A DNA stretch of 27,802 bases from an uncultured Clostridia bacterium (lineage in GTDB: Bacteria > Bacillota > Clostridia > Christensenellales > UBA1242), in assembly GCA_934778125.1 (NCBI GenBank), contig CAKVOF010000015.1:1-27802 (forward strand), read 5' to 3'. The number at the start of each line of letters is the position of its first letter. Position 1 is the stretch's first letter. Position numbers and translations under genes: made by a program. The notes under the pieces are model-generated. The model worked only from the letters and a program-made list of their open reading frames with translations. It made no database searches and had not been told where the DNA came from. This document shows positions 1-15,000 of this stretch, piece after piece.

Positions 1-3000
1 TTAATTTTATTCATTGCTTCATCTTCGAGATTAATAATCTCTTTAAATTCTGCAATAACAAAACCAGCAATATTATTTGCATTTTGTAAGTTAAGGTTAT
101 CAATTTCTATTCCGGTTATTTTTGAGCCAGTTTCAAGCTTAGTTGTTATTCCTGCGATGTTTGAACCACTAGCTAAATCACTAGCATTTTTCAATTCAAC
201 TTTTTCTAATTTAAGATCTGAAATTGAAACATTTAAGTCTTTTGTTTCTAATTTATTTATTAATCCAACAACACCTGCTATTGCAGTTGCCTTGTTATTT
301 CCATTAATAACTATTATTGATTTGTTTTCATTGCTTCCGCTTTGACTAATATCAACAAATCCTTCACCAGTGATTTCTCCAACCAATCCGCCCAAGTTGG
401 TTATCGTGTTATTTAGTAGTATAACATTGCCATTTACCACAATATCTCTTAATTCTGATTTATTTTCTTCACTTGTGCCATTTGCATCAATTGAACCTAT
501 AGCAAAACCAAAGTTTGTAGATAGATTTGGAATATTAACAGTATTTTCAGTTTGATTAACACTTAAAGTTTCAACTTTTGATTTACCCATTAATTTTGCG
601 ATTGCAAAACTTGCATTTTTACCATTAATATTAAAGTTATTTCCTCCAAATTTAATAGTTACATTTGATATTTCAGCTTCTTTCACAACACCAAACAAAC
701 CATAGTTTTCATTATCTAGAGAATATAACGAATCGTATGTTACTATTTTATTATCACCCTTAAATTCACCTATGAACATATATTCATTTGAACCTAAAGG
801 ATTAATACTATTATGTGGTGCATTCAAACCATCAATTGTTTCTTTAACGCTATCCTTAATTCCGCTTAAGTCTATTTGATTCGTATTCGTTACTTTTATA
901 TCAACATTTGGATTAATGTCGTATTGATATGGAGATAATTTATATCTTCTTGAATGAGTTTTTTGAGCAGTGATATATGAAACCGCATCAGAAAGTGCAT
1001 AAACGTATTTTTCATCAACTTCTCCTGTTTCTAATTTTGGCAACGCAAATTGAACCAACTCAAATTTCATAGAATTTTCGTTTGTTTTCCAAGAAGATGA
1101 TTCAATAAATGCTTGATTATTTTTATTTTCGTTTTTATTGCGAATCAACGTGTTATCTGAATAGTGCATTGCGTTATTGTTATTATCATACCCCATTAAA
1201 ACTTTTGATTGAATTAAAGTTAGAAGATCATCTGAAATATTTGATGAGTTTCCACCTGAAACGATGTTGCTATAATTAAACTTTGATCCTGTTTTTGCAT
1301 AATAGTCTTTATAGTTAACCAATTTATCTTTATTATATAGAATTGTTCCAACGATTGCTGAACCAGTTTCATTATCAATTTTTGCACTATTTTCAAGGTT
1401 AATTATTTTATTATATTCATCATCAATATTATCATTAATCAAGAATGTTCCAACAATACCTGCAATACCATAGTTCATACCATCAAACTCGTCACCGAAT
1501 ACTGGAGCAGTGTTTTTGGCTTCAAATATTCCAACTGTTTCAAAACCAGCGATTCCACCAACATATTTTAATTTGGTATTGTGTTCATAATAATTTATAC
1601 CATTATGTGTGGTGCAATTAATATTCCCACTATTAATAGCACCTTCAATTAAAACGTTTGCAAAACCTGAAATTCCACCAAAATATCTATCTGTGTTGTT
1701 TATATTGCTTAAAATTGAACCGCTATTCTTAACTAAATGCAATCTGCTTGTTACTTTCTCTTGAGTGAATTCTTCAAGAGGTTCTCTATAGTTAGGCTTA
1801 TCAACAACCGAATCATAATCACCACCAATTGCACCAAACAATCCACCAGCATAAGAACTTGCTTGAATTGAACCAGCATTTTCAAACCAAACATAATTTA
1901 GCGAGTATTTATTTCCCCCTGAAATATACGCTTTAACATTTCCTTCAACCTTAGTGCGGGTGGCATAACCAGCAAATCCACCAACATAATTTTGACCTGT
2001 GATTGAGCCTGTGTTTAGTTGGTGATTTATATCAGTTGTGTTAATTGTTTCAGTTGATTTAACACTTAAGTTTGAAATTAAACTGAATAGACCACCAACA
2101 TAATTTTTCCCTTGAACTTTGCCACCATTTTCAATAATTCGAGTTTTATGATCAGTGAATTCAATAACTAATTGCGTTTTATCAATAATTATTTCATTTA
2201 CTTCAACTCTTGAAATCACCCCTGCAACATAGTTTGACCTAGGCGCATAAATACTTGCACTGTTTTTGATTTCAGATCCAAACGACACAATTAAATTCTC
2301 TATTTCAGAATTGATTAAGATTTTACCAATAATTCCACCAACAACGCTTGAATGTGCAACTTGCACTTTCGCATTTGCTGTTGTTTTAATATTTTTTAAT
2401 GGAATATTAAAGGTGTTTGGAGTTAACGGAGTTTCCGATTCTTTGATTAAACCTGTTGGATTTAGATCAGCTTCATAGTCCGTAAATTCTAGTAACCCAA
2501 CTATTCCACCAGTGCAACCATCTTCTTTTTCAGTTTGAAGAAGGTCGGTGTTGTTTATAGTAACATTCGATGTGATGTTTTCTATAGATGTGTCTTTAGC
2601 GTGGCCAACCAAGCCCCCTATATAACGAGTTCCCGTTATAACGCAATTTTCTTCTAAAACGATGTTTTTAATTTTTGCACCATCAGTGCAACCAAATAGA
2701 CCAGCATAATAGCCCAACATTTCAGAACCATTTAATGAATCCAAGCCTTTTGTTCGTTGATATCCAACCGCAATCATATTTTTGATTGTTTTATTATTTC
2801 CATTAAATGTTCCACTAAATGCTCGAATTGAATCATATGGAGTGCCATCTTGATTTAATAACTTAATTGTTCCTTGGAATTTTCCGTTATTTGCGAATGG
2901 ATAGAATGTGCGATGATCCATATCAATAGTCGTTTTTCCATCTAATAAAACAATGTTTATTGTTTTATTTTTGAAGTTATATGAGTCTGAATCACTTAAA

Positions 3001-6000
3001 AGCATTCTTGAAATCCAAGCCACTTGAGCCGGGTTATATATATAGAACATATTATTACTATTATAAACATACTTTTCAGTATATGTTATAGCCTTATCAC
3101 GATTAAGTTCAGTTCTTGGTAAATTAAGAATTTCGTAATATTCATCAGCCGGATTTTCCGTTAATATAGTTCGAGGAATTACACAATAATCTAACCACGA
3201 TGTTTTTATCGCTTCCGTTGGAATTAATGTTACATTAGATAAGTACTTAGTTGCATTTGCACCAATTGCACACCAAATTTTACCAGCTAAATTTATTTCA
3301 TTTTCTAAAACGATTTCTATTCCACTAAAATCATAATTTCCAATATTAACCATTCTTGCAATCCAAGCTAATTCATATGGACTTTTGATTAAGATTGAAC
3401 CATTTACTTTGAATAAGTTGTACTGAGTTATTTCAATATCTTGAATTGTTTCATCTTTGAAAATAGAAACTGAATCCCCGCTAGCATTTTTTGGAGCATT
3501 TTCATTAAACGATTCCCAATTAATATCTTGCTCAGGGATAATAGCATAATCAATCCAATATTCCGCATCAAACAATAGAATTGGATATTTATTGTTTTTC
3601 TCTTTACCAGCTTGATCTAATCTCGACCAAATACTTCCAAAAGAGAAACCCTCAAAACCATCTTCTCCATTTAACGCAGTTTGCATTACGCTATGAGATA
3701 AACCTTTAACTCTTCCCTCAATTCCTGATTTTCCAACACAACCACTTTCATTGATCGCATAAACACTTGATAATTTGCTGAACTTTCCATTTCCGCAAAT
3801 ATCACTTTGATTGATTGAAACATATGCACAACTCAATTCTGCAGTTGTTTCAACATCTGAAATTTTTCCTATAAACGCACCCGCATTATTTCCTATTATT
3901 GTTGGAGCATCAATATTTGTTCCATTATTGATACTATTATCACCTTTTGAAATATAAGCGTTTGAAATTGTTAAATTTGAATTCTCTAGCAATCCAACCA
4001 TTCCGCCCGCGTTGTTGTTTGCTTTAACCAACTCACTTTCGTTTGCAACTTGATCTAGTGTGGCATCTCCTACCTCACTTATTTTGCCCACGATACCACC
4101 TGCATTATCCTTTGCAGATATTTTTGAAATGTTTCTAGATAAGATAATTTTAAATGGAGTTTCTTCGCTAAAGTTTTCAATTGAACCAACCAAGCCACCA
4201 GCAGTGTTTCCGCAAACGATTGAATTATTGGCAAACACATAACTTAGCGCATAAGGTAAATTTTCACTAATTGCTTTTTCCGAGTTGATAACTTTTGCAA
4301 CAATTGCACTTGCCACACCATTTTCATTTAAAGCAACAAATGATGAATCCTCAATTGTGATATTATAAACATTTGTGCTTGTTCCAGTGGTTGGGGTTAT
4401 TAATGATGAATAAGTGTTTTCAGCAACGCCAATTAACCCTGCGTGTTCTTTATCAATAACTGAAATATTCTTTAGCAACACGTTTTCATCGTGACCGCCA
4501 TTAATACTTCCTTTGAATGGCACTTTATCTGTTCCGATTGGCGAGAACAACCTACCCGCAAAATTAATTTCAAAATTGTTATCTTTGTTTTCGTTTGCAT
4601 TAACAAATAATAAGGCAATTTCTGTTGAATCAAGAATTCCAGAATTGATTTGATATGCAATATAACCCAACTCTTCAGGTTTTGTTATAACATATATATT
4701 ATCAATTTGAAGCGGAACAAAATCTTCAATCACATCACCATTCTCATCAAAGAACGAATAAGCCCACATAAATTCACGATAAGTATTGAATTCAAGATCC
4801 GTTGGTTTAACATTGAAGTTATTTGTGTTTAGTTTTGCATAATACCACTCACCATTTCTTTTATAAGTATTTAACTCCCATTTTAAAATTGGGTTACCTT
4901 TATTCAAGAACGATACTTTACCATCATCCTCCAAATCATTTACATTTATCATTGTGAAGGCATCATTAAAGTCAAGTTTGTACTTCCCTGATCCTGCATT
5001 GTAGAATGCATCGATTGAATTTGAACCAGGAACCATACTATCTAATTCATCATAATAAGTGTAAGTTCCATTATATATAACATAAGAATTAATAAATTTG
5101 TTTGCACCTTTTAGAACATTTGCAGTTGAAATAGTAGACTCTATTCTTGTTTCATTTATAGTTCCTGAACCTGAAATTGCACTATCACTATTAGTTTTTA
5201 TAGATGAATATAGAATTAATCCATTATTAGTACTTATTGGGAATGCACTTATGGCGTTGTTGTTTAAGTTTACAACTATTCCGTTATTGTTAACTACTAT
5301 GCCAGAATCACTATTGTTATTTACGCCAGAAACTATACCCTTATTGTCAAAAACTAATGTTAAATTGTTTCCATAAGCATAGTTTATTCCATAAATCACT
5401 GAAAGTGAATCAATTCCATTAATAGTAGTATTTCCTGATAATTCTTTGCTTGAATTGAAATAAATAGTTTTATTTATTAAAGTATTGTTATTTACTTTAT
5501 AATCGTTTGTGATAATAGAATCATAATTTAAATCTGATTCATTATCTATTGATCCAATAAATATAGGAACTAAATTTGAACCCTTTTTATATACTAATTC
5601 TTTTAACTCTGAATCATTATAAATCCAAGTTAATAGTGGATATGAATTATATTCAATTTGAGTTATATTACCTTCTTCATCTTTTTCTTCTGGTATAATG
5701 TTTTCAAATGTAAAGTTCGGATTCGAATATGGCAACCCCTCACTCAATCTATTCTCAATTGTTGAGTTTGTGTTGTTCATAAACTCTTTAACGCCAAGAG
5801 CAATTCCATAGCCATTATTAATAGGTAGTATATCTGCATTATAATATGCTCTGATTTTACTTGAATCTACTTCAACGCCTTCATTAAGTTCTCCAATAAT
5901 TGCACCATATCTATCAACTTTTCCATCATCATCGCCATTCACCAATAAATCTGTTCTTATTTTGATAATTGCATATGAATTAATAATTGATAATCCTTGA

Positions 6001-9000
6001 TCGTTGTTTTTTATAAAGCCAATCATTCCACCAATTGAAGAACCCATATCATTCTTAACATCAAACACTGATGATGAAATTGAAGAATCAATTATTAAAG
6101 CTTTACTCTTTGTTAATAGAATACCAATGAACCCACCAACGTTACATGAATTTTTAATTGTTTTAAATTTTGATATGTCAACTTGGCAAAGTGTGATTGA
6201 ATTAATATTGTTTGCTTCACCAATCAATCCACCAATAGCACATGCACCTGCTTCAATATTAAATTCTTTCATTGAAACAATACATTGCGTTAATGAAATA
6301 TTTTCACCATAACCAACAACTCCACCAACGCCATGTTCTATTGTAAAAATTTTATCAATCTTCAATTCACAACTCGAATCAACAACAACCTTTTGCATAT
6401 TAAGATTAATTGCTCTACCAAAACACATAGAAATCGAGTTAAGTCTAATATTCCTTTTATCATTAATATTAATTGAACATGATGAAGCAATTATGTCTGA
6501 GACATTTGTGTTAGATACATATCCAACAACTCCACCAATCATCAATTCTTCTAAAGTTTTAAAGCTTTCCTCTCTTTGCTTAAATTCAATTTTGGAATTT
6601 GATACGTTAACATTTTCAAATCTAACTGAATATTTAACAGCACCTGCAACACCACCTATTGCGCTTACATCTCTAAATCCATTTGAATAATCCGAATTAA
6701 TATTTATGGTTATTTTGGCTGATGAAGTCAAATTACTTAACCCATTTGAACCAATATTGGTTTCACCGTTTCTCACAGTAGTTCTTTCAAAATCTAATGT
6801 TGCATGATAACCGCCAGTTCCCGTTGAGCCTAATATTCCACCAATTAATGCACCGCCAGAATAATTGTTATAGGTAATTATAGCACTAGAAGAAATAGTG
6901 TCTAAAGAATTATATAAGTTAATTGAAGACTTTTTGTTTAAGTAGCCAACAGATCCACCGATATAGAAGTATGTTCCATAAACATATGGAGGAATACCAT
7001 AAACAGTTTTCTTTGCATAATCCGTTATATTTATTTTAGTACCATTTGTTTTTGAGTTGAAGATTGTGGCTTCACTTATTCCAACAAGCCCACCAACAAA
7101 CACTCCGCTCGTAAAGTTTGGTGTGTTGGTTTCATTTCCAACTGAAACTGATATTGTTGAGTTTTCATCAATAGATAACTCATCGAAATAACCATTGCAT
7201 GATGCATATCCAAATAATCCGCCAACTGCTAATTCACAACGCTCATATGAATCAATCGTGTTAACATTTATTATAAAGTTTTGAACCTTAACACCATTTC
7301 CAGCTGAAGTGGTGGCTTCTAAGTAACCTACTACTCCGCCAATATATGAAGATGAATCGTTATTATCATATTTTATTGAAGTTACATCTAACTTAATAGA
7401 ATCAACTGCATATTTATTATTATCATAATATAATGTTAAGTTTTTTGCCTTTCCAGCAATCAATCCAACATTCTCAGCGTTAGAAATAGTTATCTCTCTA
7501 GAAGAATCTAGTGTTGGAGTTTCTGTTCCATTATTGTATGTGATTCTATCAACATCACCTTCAAAATCGTTATTATATTCCGATTTAATTCCTTTGATGC
7601 ATACATTTGAAATAATCGTTTCATCTTCACCGCTATTTGTTTTAAATAGCGCTCCGTATGTGCCCTCAGCTGATATATTATTTGGAACAACGATATTAAA
7701 TGAATAGAATTCTGCATTTTTCACATTTTTAAATAAATATGTTACATCATTTTCTGCTCTATGCTTGGTACCATCAACAGACTTATAACCTAGAACAATA
7801 TTATAGCCTTTATATTCACCCGTTGATGCATCTCTATTGCTCTTCAAAGTGCCTGAAAATACTTCTTCTATTATTGAACTTGTTGCTTCAATATCATTCA
7901 TCAAAATATACGTTGCGCTAGGACTTGATGATATGTTATTAATAATATCTCGCCATGAATAAACCAAAATAACTTCTTTGCTTGGAATGTATGTTATTTC
8001 TGGGAATAAATTAACTTTATTTCGAGTTGAATTTCCATAAGTGATTCCATTCCACATTGATTTATTCCAACCACTATAAACTCTTGATTGGACCTCGCCA
8101 GCAAAACTTTCATATTGATCACCTTTTGATGACACATTATGACTAAGGCTGATAGTTGATATATTGTTTTTTGTTTCTTTGCCAACAAAAATTCCATCAT
8201 AAAATTCGTATAATGTTCTTAAACTTCCGTAGTTTTGCAACCTTGAGAAATTATAAATTTGTTCATAAACACCAGAATATGCGATTTCTTTATTATCTGC
8301 CTTATATGCCACAATTCTTAGTTTTTTGCGTGTTTCAAGAAGTTCAGCCAATTCTGAATTTAATCCTGGCAATTTTCCTTGAAGTTCTTCTTTAGATTCT
8401 TTTTCCTCATCAGACAATTCTTGAGTTTTTTCTTTTTCTAATAGTATATTTAGTGTAGCTTGAGTAGTAGAAATCTCGTTTTGTTTACTTGTGATTTCGT
8501 TATTATTAACTGTTATTAAGTTTTGTAAATCAGAATTATAAATCACATTTCTAATATCGCTATCAATTGAAATATCAGTGTTATTCCCAATTTCGCTTAT
8601 TATGTCTGTTTGAGTTAAATCATCTTTATAAGCAAACAAAAAGTAGTTATTATCATTTTTAATTCTATCTTGAATTGAAATCGTGTTTGTGTTGAACCAA
8701 GCATCACGCTCATCTTTTGCCATTTGATAAGTTGTTGAATAACCTATAAATGAACCCATTTTTGCTTCTATTGAATTGCCATATTTATTTCTAGACACAG
8801 CCTTATGGCTTTGCTCCCAAATATTAGCAGATACTAATTTATTAACACTCAAAACATCAGAATTTAATAATGTTTTTTGACTTTGCATATCAGTTTGATT
8901 GTTTATAAAATATATAACTGGGCTACTAACAATGTTTCCAACATATAAGTTATGATCGGCTTGATAAATTGTTTGCAAACCGATTGCTCCACCATACGCT

Positions 9001-12000
9001 GTGAAAGCAAATGTTGATGCAGTTGTGTACACATCAATTAAACTTGAACCAACTGATAAACCAATTAAGCCACCAGCATATTTTGATTTAATATTTGCAA
9101 CATCAACTCTATTATAAGAATAGCTAATTTCACCGCCTTGATTAACACCAACTATTCCTCCAATAAAATGAGCATTGCCATCATATAGAGTTTTAACATC
9201 GTTTAAACCACTTATATTCAAAACTATTGAATTACTATCTTCATTCTTTAATGAATTTAACCAGTTTATGATTTTATTATCTATTTCTTTTTGAGTAAGT
9301 TCATCGTGAGCAACATATGATCTTGTGATCTTTCCAATATTGAAACCGGCCACACCACCAGCAATAGAACTTGCTTTTAATTTCATTCCGTTTGAAACTA
9401 AAAGTTTTGAGTCGGTCACCACAGATAATCTACCAACAAAACCAAACAATCCCCCAACGACTTCCGCTTCAATTGAAATATCCCCGCTCACTTGGTTGGC
9501 ACGAATGTTTGCATTAATCTCCTCTTCCGCTTCATAAGCATCTTCGCTACTAAATGCTCCAACATTAAGTATTCCAGCAATACCCCCAGCATAAGATACT
9601 TGGTCAATATTGCTTGTGCCACCGCTATTTTCAACATAAACATTAAATTTATGAGATGTTGCATTTGATCCAATTGTTATGTTTCCAATAGTTGGATCAA
9701 ATTTGTTTGTTAAATAGTAATATTTAGCAAATAAACTAACTGAACTTGAAACATTGAATAATTTACTATTTCCTTTAACTATTCCGGCAACACCACCAAC
9801 TGCGTTTTTACCAGTGATTATACTTTCTTCGTTTTTACCAGAAATGCTAATATTTAAAACTTCACCACCATCAATACTTCCCGCTAACGCTCCAACATAG
9901 CGCGCTTTTGAGCCATCAATTTTATCAACGATGATATTTAAATTTCTTACTCTTCCAATTTCAGTTGAAATTACGTTACCAGGTATATTTCTTTCTTTTT
10001 CAACGATTGATTTGAAAATACCAAGTTCTTGAGTTTCGTTGTTTGCATTAACATAATAATTCTCAAGTTTTAAACCGTTTCCTTCCAAATCACCATAGAA
10101 TTCAACATCGTATGTGTTTAACAAGAATTCAACGTTATCAAAGTTAATATCTGAAATAAATCTCAGATGTTTATCAAGGTTTGTTGTGTTTAATTTGTTT
10201 CCATTTTCAACTACTTGCCCAACATAGATATTAAAGTCTGTTGAGGTATCAACTAAATATGGGTTCAAAACGCTTTCACCATAAATAATTGAAATATTTG
10301 AGGTTTCTTTACTTTGGATATCATATTTAGTTGTTACATTATAATAAGTGTAAGTTGTTACAGCATTGATTTTATTTAAAATTTCAAACAACTTTGATTT
10401 GTAATAATTCTCAAGCACTCCGTTATATTTTAATTTTGTTTCCGGATCTAAATTATTCCATTTAACCACAAACTTGATTTCGCTACGAATTAACTTTAGG
10501 TTGTTATATGCCGAAACTTCATATTGACTTGCCTGAGCTAAAGAATAACCTGTTACCGGTTCGTTACCATTTAGAAGTTTGAACATATTTTCATATTTAA
10601 AATCAGAATCAGGTGAAACAATAATATGCATTTCTTTAAGCACGCCAATAAAATCTGATTCTATTGAAGTTTTTTCATCTAATGATTTAATATAGTTTGA
10701 AACTTTTAATGATGTTGTATTTAAGTTAGCAGAAACCAATTGAGGGAAACCAACCATATTTGGAGAGTTATATTTGAAGTATTTAGCATAATCTCTATCT
10801 GCACTGTTATTTGGAATAAACCATACCGATTTAGAAACTGTTTCCGCTGAATTTTTAGAATAGTCTGAATTAAATGCAAAAGAATCAAATGAACTATAAT
10901 TTCCGAACGCATTAACACTTAGTGCTCTTCCGCTTTTAATTGTTCCTTCGAAATATTCAATGCACGAATTTTTAACTGTTATTGTTTTTCCGCCAGGAGT
11001 GTGAACTGTGGTTGTGCCACTGCTTGAGCCTGTTTCTTCAGTTGAACCCAACGCTCCAGCAATTGCCACTTCCATAATTGACCTTGCATCTTGAAGGCTT
11101 TTTCCTTTAGCAATTAATTCATCAAAAATATTTGCATAATCTTGGGCATCAATTTGAAGATAGTAACTATTCAATGTTGTTCCACTATCTTTTGAAATAT
11201 CATCTTCAACACCTATAAATGGTGATTTATTTTTACTTTGGTCTCTTAAAATTGAACTAATTGAGTAGCAGTTATCTATCTTCGCTTCAAGTCCTGCTGA
11301 AGCACCATTTTGATAAACAAACCCTGCTGATGTTGTTCCTGCAACAACTATATTTGAGTATGAATTAGCAATTAAACCTTCGTTTGTATGCACAAAACCC
11401 GCACTTGCTTTATTTGCCCAAACAGTTGAACCAAACGCACGACCTTTAATTATATTTTGAACTGTGTAACCATAGTAATCATCTAATCCAGACTTTGAAA
11501 CTAGTGAAACTGAGTTAACAAAATTTGTGGCACCACCGATTTCACTACTTGCAATATTTCTTCCATAAACATAACTAAATTGAATTTTTGCACTTGCTTT
11601 ATTTTCAACAACTAATCCAGCCGTTCCGCTATTCGCTTGCTCTTGGCTACCACTATTAATAACGTTTGCACCTTTAAAATAGCTTGAACTAATATTGCCA
11701 TTATTTTCAGAAACTAACCCTGAAACATAACCAACACTAACAATTGATAGGTCTTCAACTCCGCTATTGGTTATGTAGCCTGTGCTTTCGTTAACACCAA
11801 CCAACCCCGCAACTCTTGTTATTGCATTGCTTGCCTCATCTTTCGATAAAACTGATAACACTGAGATTAATCTATTAGATGGGTTTTGTTGATAGTTTCT
11901 ATTTTTTAGTTTATTATTTGATCCTGCTCCCATTCCAATTTCGGCATCATCATAGAGGTTTGCGCTCATCAAGCTTAATTCTGCAATACTTTTGTTTTTA

Positions 12001-15000
12001 TATATTTCACTTGAAATTGTATGAGCCAATTCGCCATATCTTGAAGCATCATTTTCTAATCTATAAACATTAGCATTGCTTGTTACTAAACAATTCGTTA
12101 TTATTCCTTCATTCACACCCGCAACAACACCAAATTTAATGCTATTAATATCATCTTTTAAAATACTAAAATCTGATGCAACATTATAATTATCACCTGA
12201 TTTAGTTATAAAGTTTGATGACTGTGTTTCAATAGATTTATCTTTTGAAGAATTATAAGGAATTTCGATAATTAAGTTTTTCAAAGTGGTGGTTTTTGGA
12301 AGTTTTCCATAAAAACCATATTCATTTATGTTTGTTAAGTTATCATTATCAAAACTCTTTAGTGTGATAACATAACCATTTCCATCTAAACTTGCTATTG
12401 CTTTAGTTAGTGGAACAAAATTCTCTAATTCTATATCATTCATTAAAATATAGTGAACGCCTTCAACTAGCCAACTATCCGTTAATTGCTCTGCATTGTA
12501 AATTGGTTCTGGATATTCTTCGTTTGATAATTTAGCCATTTCGAATCCAAACTCTTCACTAAATGAATATGAAAAGTCTACCGTTGAATATCGCTTGGTT
12601 GTTAAGTCTTTATCACCAACATTTGTGTATTCAACATTATTTATTTTAATAAGTGAGTTAATGATATTATTAACAGTGCCCTCAATTTTTTCATTAAGTG
12701 TTCCACTTTCTGGAATATCATTATTAAAATCTTCACTCAAATAATCAACTTTAAATTGAGCCACCAATTTTGAAGCTGTGCTTGAATTTATTATTCTAAT
12801 TTTTAATTTATTTTCTGAACTTGAATATGAGATTATATAGTCATCATAAGATTTCACTTTTAAGTTTGAATAAGTAACACCATTTGCTTCATCAAAAACA
12901 CTGAACCAAGTTTTTGAACCCTTACCATCGGCATTTAAACCGCTTGAAATTACTCTTTTTATAATTTCAGAATTAATTTTTTCAGTGGTTAATGAGGTTC
13001 CATCTATATTAATAGTTGAAATAAAGGTCTTTGCTTCATCTGAATAATTGAAATTTATTGTTAGTTCAAGTGGATATTCTTGATTAAAACTTCCTAAGAA
13101 GTTGCCATTCGATACTCTTTCAACATTAAAACCTGTTATTTCAAACAAAGTTGGGCGATAATAAACTCTGTCTGAGTATGTATATTCTCTTCCCTTAATC
13201 ACTTTTCTAACAACCATTTCAAATCCAAAATCTTTTCCAATAAGATCTTTTAAGTTTTCTCCATTGGTTGTAAATTTATAAATAGTCTTGCCTTGGCTAT
13301 TTATTGATTGAGTTAAGAAGCTTGAACCAGACTTTGATAAATATTCATTAATTATTAATTCATTTGAAGAATCATTAATATCGTATACAGTAAATTTACC
13401 CGTTGCTTCATCTTTTTTTAAGAAATTTATTGCTGATATTGTTGTGTTAACTCCATCAACATTGCTTCCTTCAACAACAAAATTATGCTCTATTCCAACA
13501 CCAATTGCATCTTGATCCCTTCCAGTTTCTGTTGTTATATCAACATATGGTGCTTGAATTGGAGTTATATTAAAACTATCGTTATAAACTTCTCGCAATT
13601 CACCGTTGTTATCATAATTAAAGCCCGTTACGTATAAAGTAAAGTCTTTTGTTGCATTTGTGATTCCAGAAATTAAAGTTTTAATATAATATAATCCATC
13701 GTAACCAAAAACATCTTGATTATTTAACTTAAATGAATAACTATTTTTTGATAATTTTATTCCCTTACCAAGCGCTGTTCTAACCGAAACATCTTCTTGA
13801 TTTAAAACAGAATAAGAACCATCAGGAACAATTGTATTTTTAATATTTGAGTTTGTGTCGATAACACAATTTCTAACCATTTGCTCTAACTGAATATATT
13901 TTCCTGCATTTAGAGATGAAACAATTTCAATATAGTCTAATCTTGCATATAATGGTTTTAATCTTAACTCTAATAAGCCGGGATATCCTTCAACCAACTC
14001 AAACGCCTTATTTCCTTGATTGATTTCGTATTTTTCTAGGTACTCACCCGTTCCAACATCATAAGATTTCAAAGTTATTCCAGCATAATGAGATGTGTCA
14101 ATATCTTGCAAAGGCTCTTGATAAATATTTATTTTTGTTTCTGATTCACCTAGGTTTTGAATAAATGGAGAGTCTGCCGATTGAGAACTTATAATTGTAA
14201 AGAATCTTAAACTCAATTTAGTTTGAGGTTCCATGGTATATAACACATCATCAGAAACTTCCAGTTTGAAAGAATAAGTTATAATATTAGTTGTTTGGTT
14301 ATTATCAATTGAATTTAATGTTAGAACAAAATCGCCCAATTGAATGGTTTTTATTTCATCAATTCTATTTGGTAATTGATAATAAATATATGATTTTCCT
14401 TCTTTAACGAATGATTCACCAGTATCCTCACTTTGAATTGAATTATATGAATCAAGGTCACTTGTTTCAATCAATAACTCTTTTCCATTTTTCAATTCTT
14501 TTGATGCAACTAAATAAACCTTAGACTTTTCATCATCAGAATTCAAAGTTAAAGTTAAATTAACTGGAGTTGATGGATATATTTCGGTTTCAGAAACTTT
14601 AGCTGTGATTGCTTTTGTTCCATTTAAAACATTAACTGCAAAATCAAAACTACTAGTTTTTAATTCTGCAACAAGGCTTTCGCCTTCATCTTTAGCGTAA
14701 TAAAAAGGAACTGCCTTAAAATTAAACTTTTCAACATCTTTTCCGTAGATTGAGAACTCGCCTATTGATGATTGAACATCAAAATAGATATAATAAACCT
14801 CTATTTCTGCCCCATCAACTAATTTAGTTTTTTCAAGAACTTCAAATTTACTATTGTTTGGAGTTAATTTTGTGTTTAATTCATTACAATCTGCTTTAGC
14901 ATCGTTTAAAGCACCTTCGCCTGAGTACTCCTTGATTTTGTAATCACTTCCATCAATTTCTGCCAAATATACTCTATATCCATTTGAATATAAAGAAGTG

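Larger units (their letters stand above)
1..12520 (-). repeat. GLUG field II with re-entry modules
   Basis: From residue about 2736 to the window edge the protein is dominated by more than forty GLUG-like cores (for example YAGGIAG, FIGGIVG, YIGGVVG, AIGGLIG, NAGGIVG, YIGGLVG, YVGGIAG). Larger modules that restart the array (HYILMNDIEL..., ATYILMNDIE..., FAGRLFSPIG..., FSGTFNGNNKTIKNM..., FIGEFKGDNKIV...) lie near 12255-12520, 9935-10275, 7690-7980, 4435-4702, 3240-3405, 2660-3052 and 655-1010. Most end in a G-L-F-G-like turn. The copies are strongly diverged, so this is a protein-level repeat and not a recent DNA duplication. Confidence 0.75.

Noticed and set aside
157..8395. Many plus-strand open frames of 60-102 codons rich in Pro, Ile, Phe and Leu
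   Set aside because: They are antisense shadows of the giant minus-strand gene. Their repeated Pro-Pro patterns are the complement of the Val-Gly-Gly codons of the GLUG cores; they lack ribosome sites and family features.
1..12520. Recurrent short similar sequences resembling a CRISPR or tandem DNA repeat array
   Set aside because: The similarity is in the codons of the Gly-Gly cores; spacing is irregular and there are no identical DNA repeats with unique spacers.
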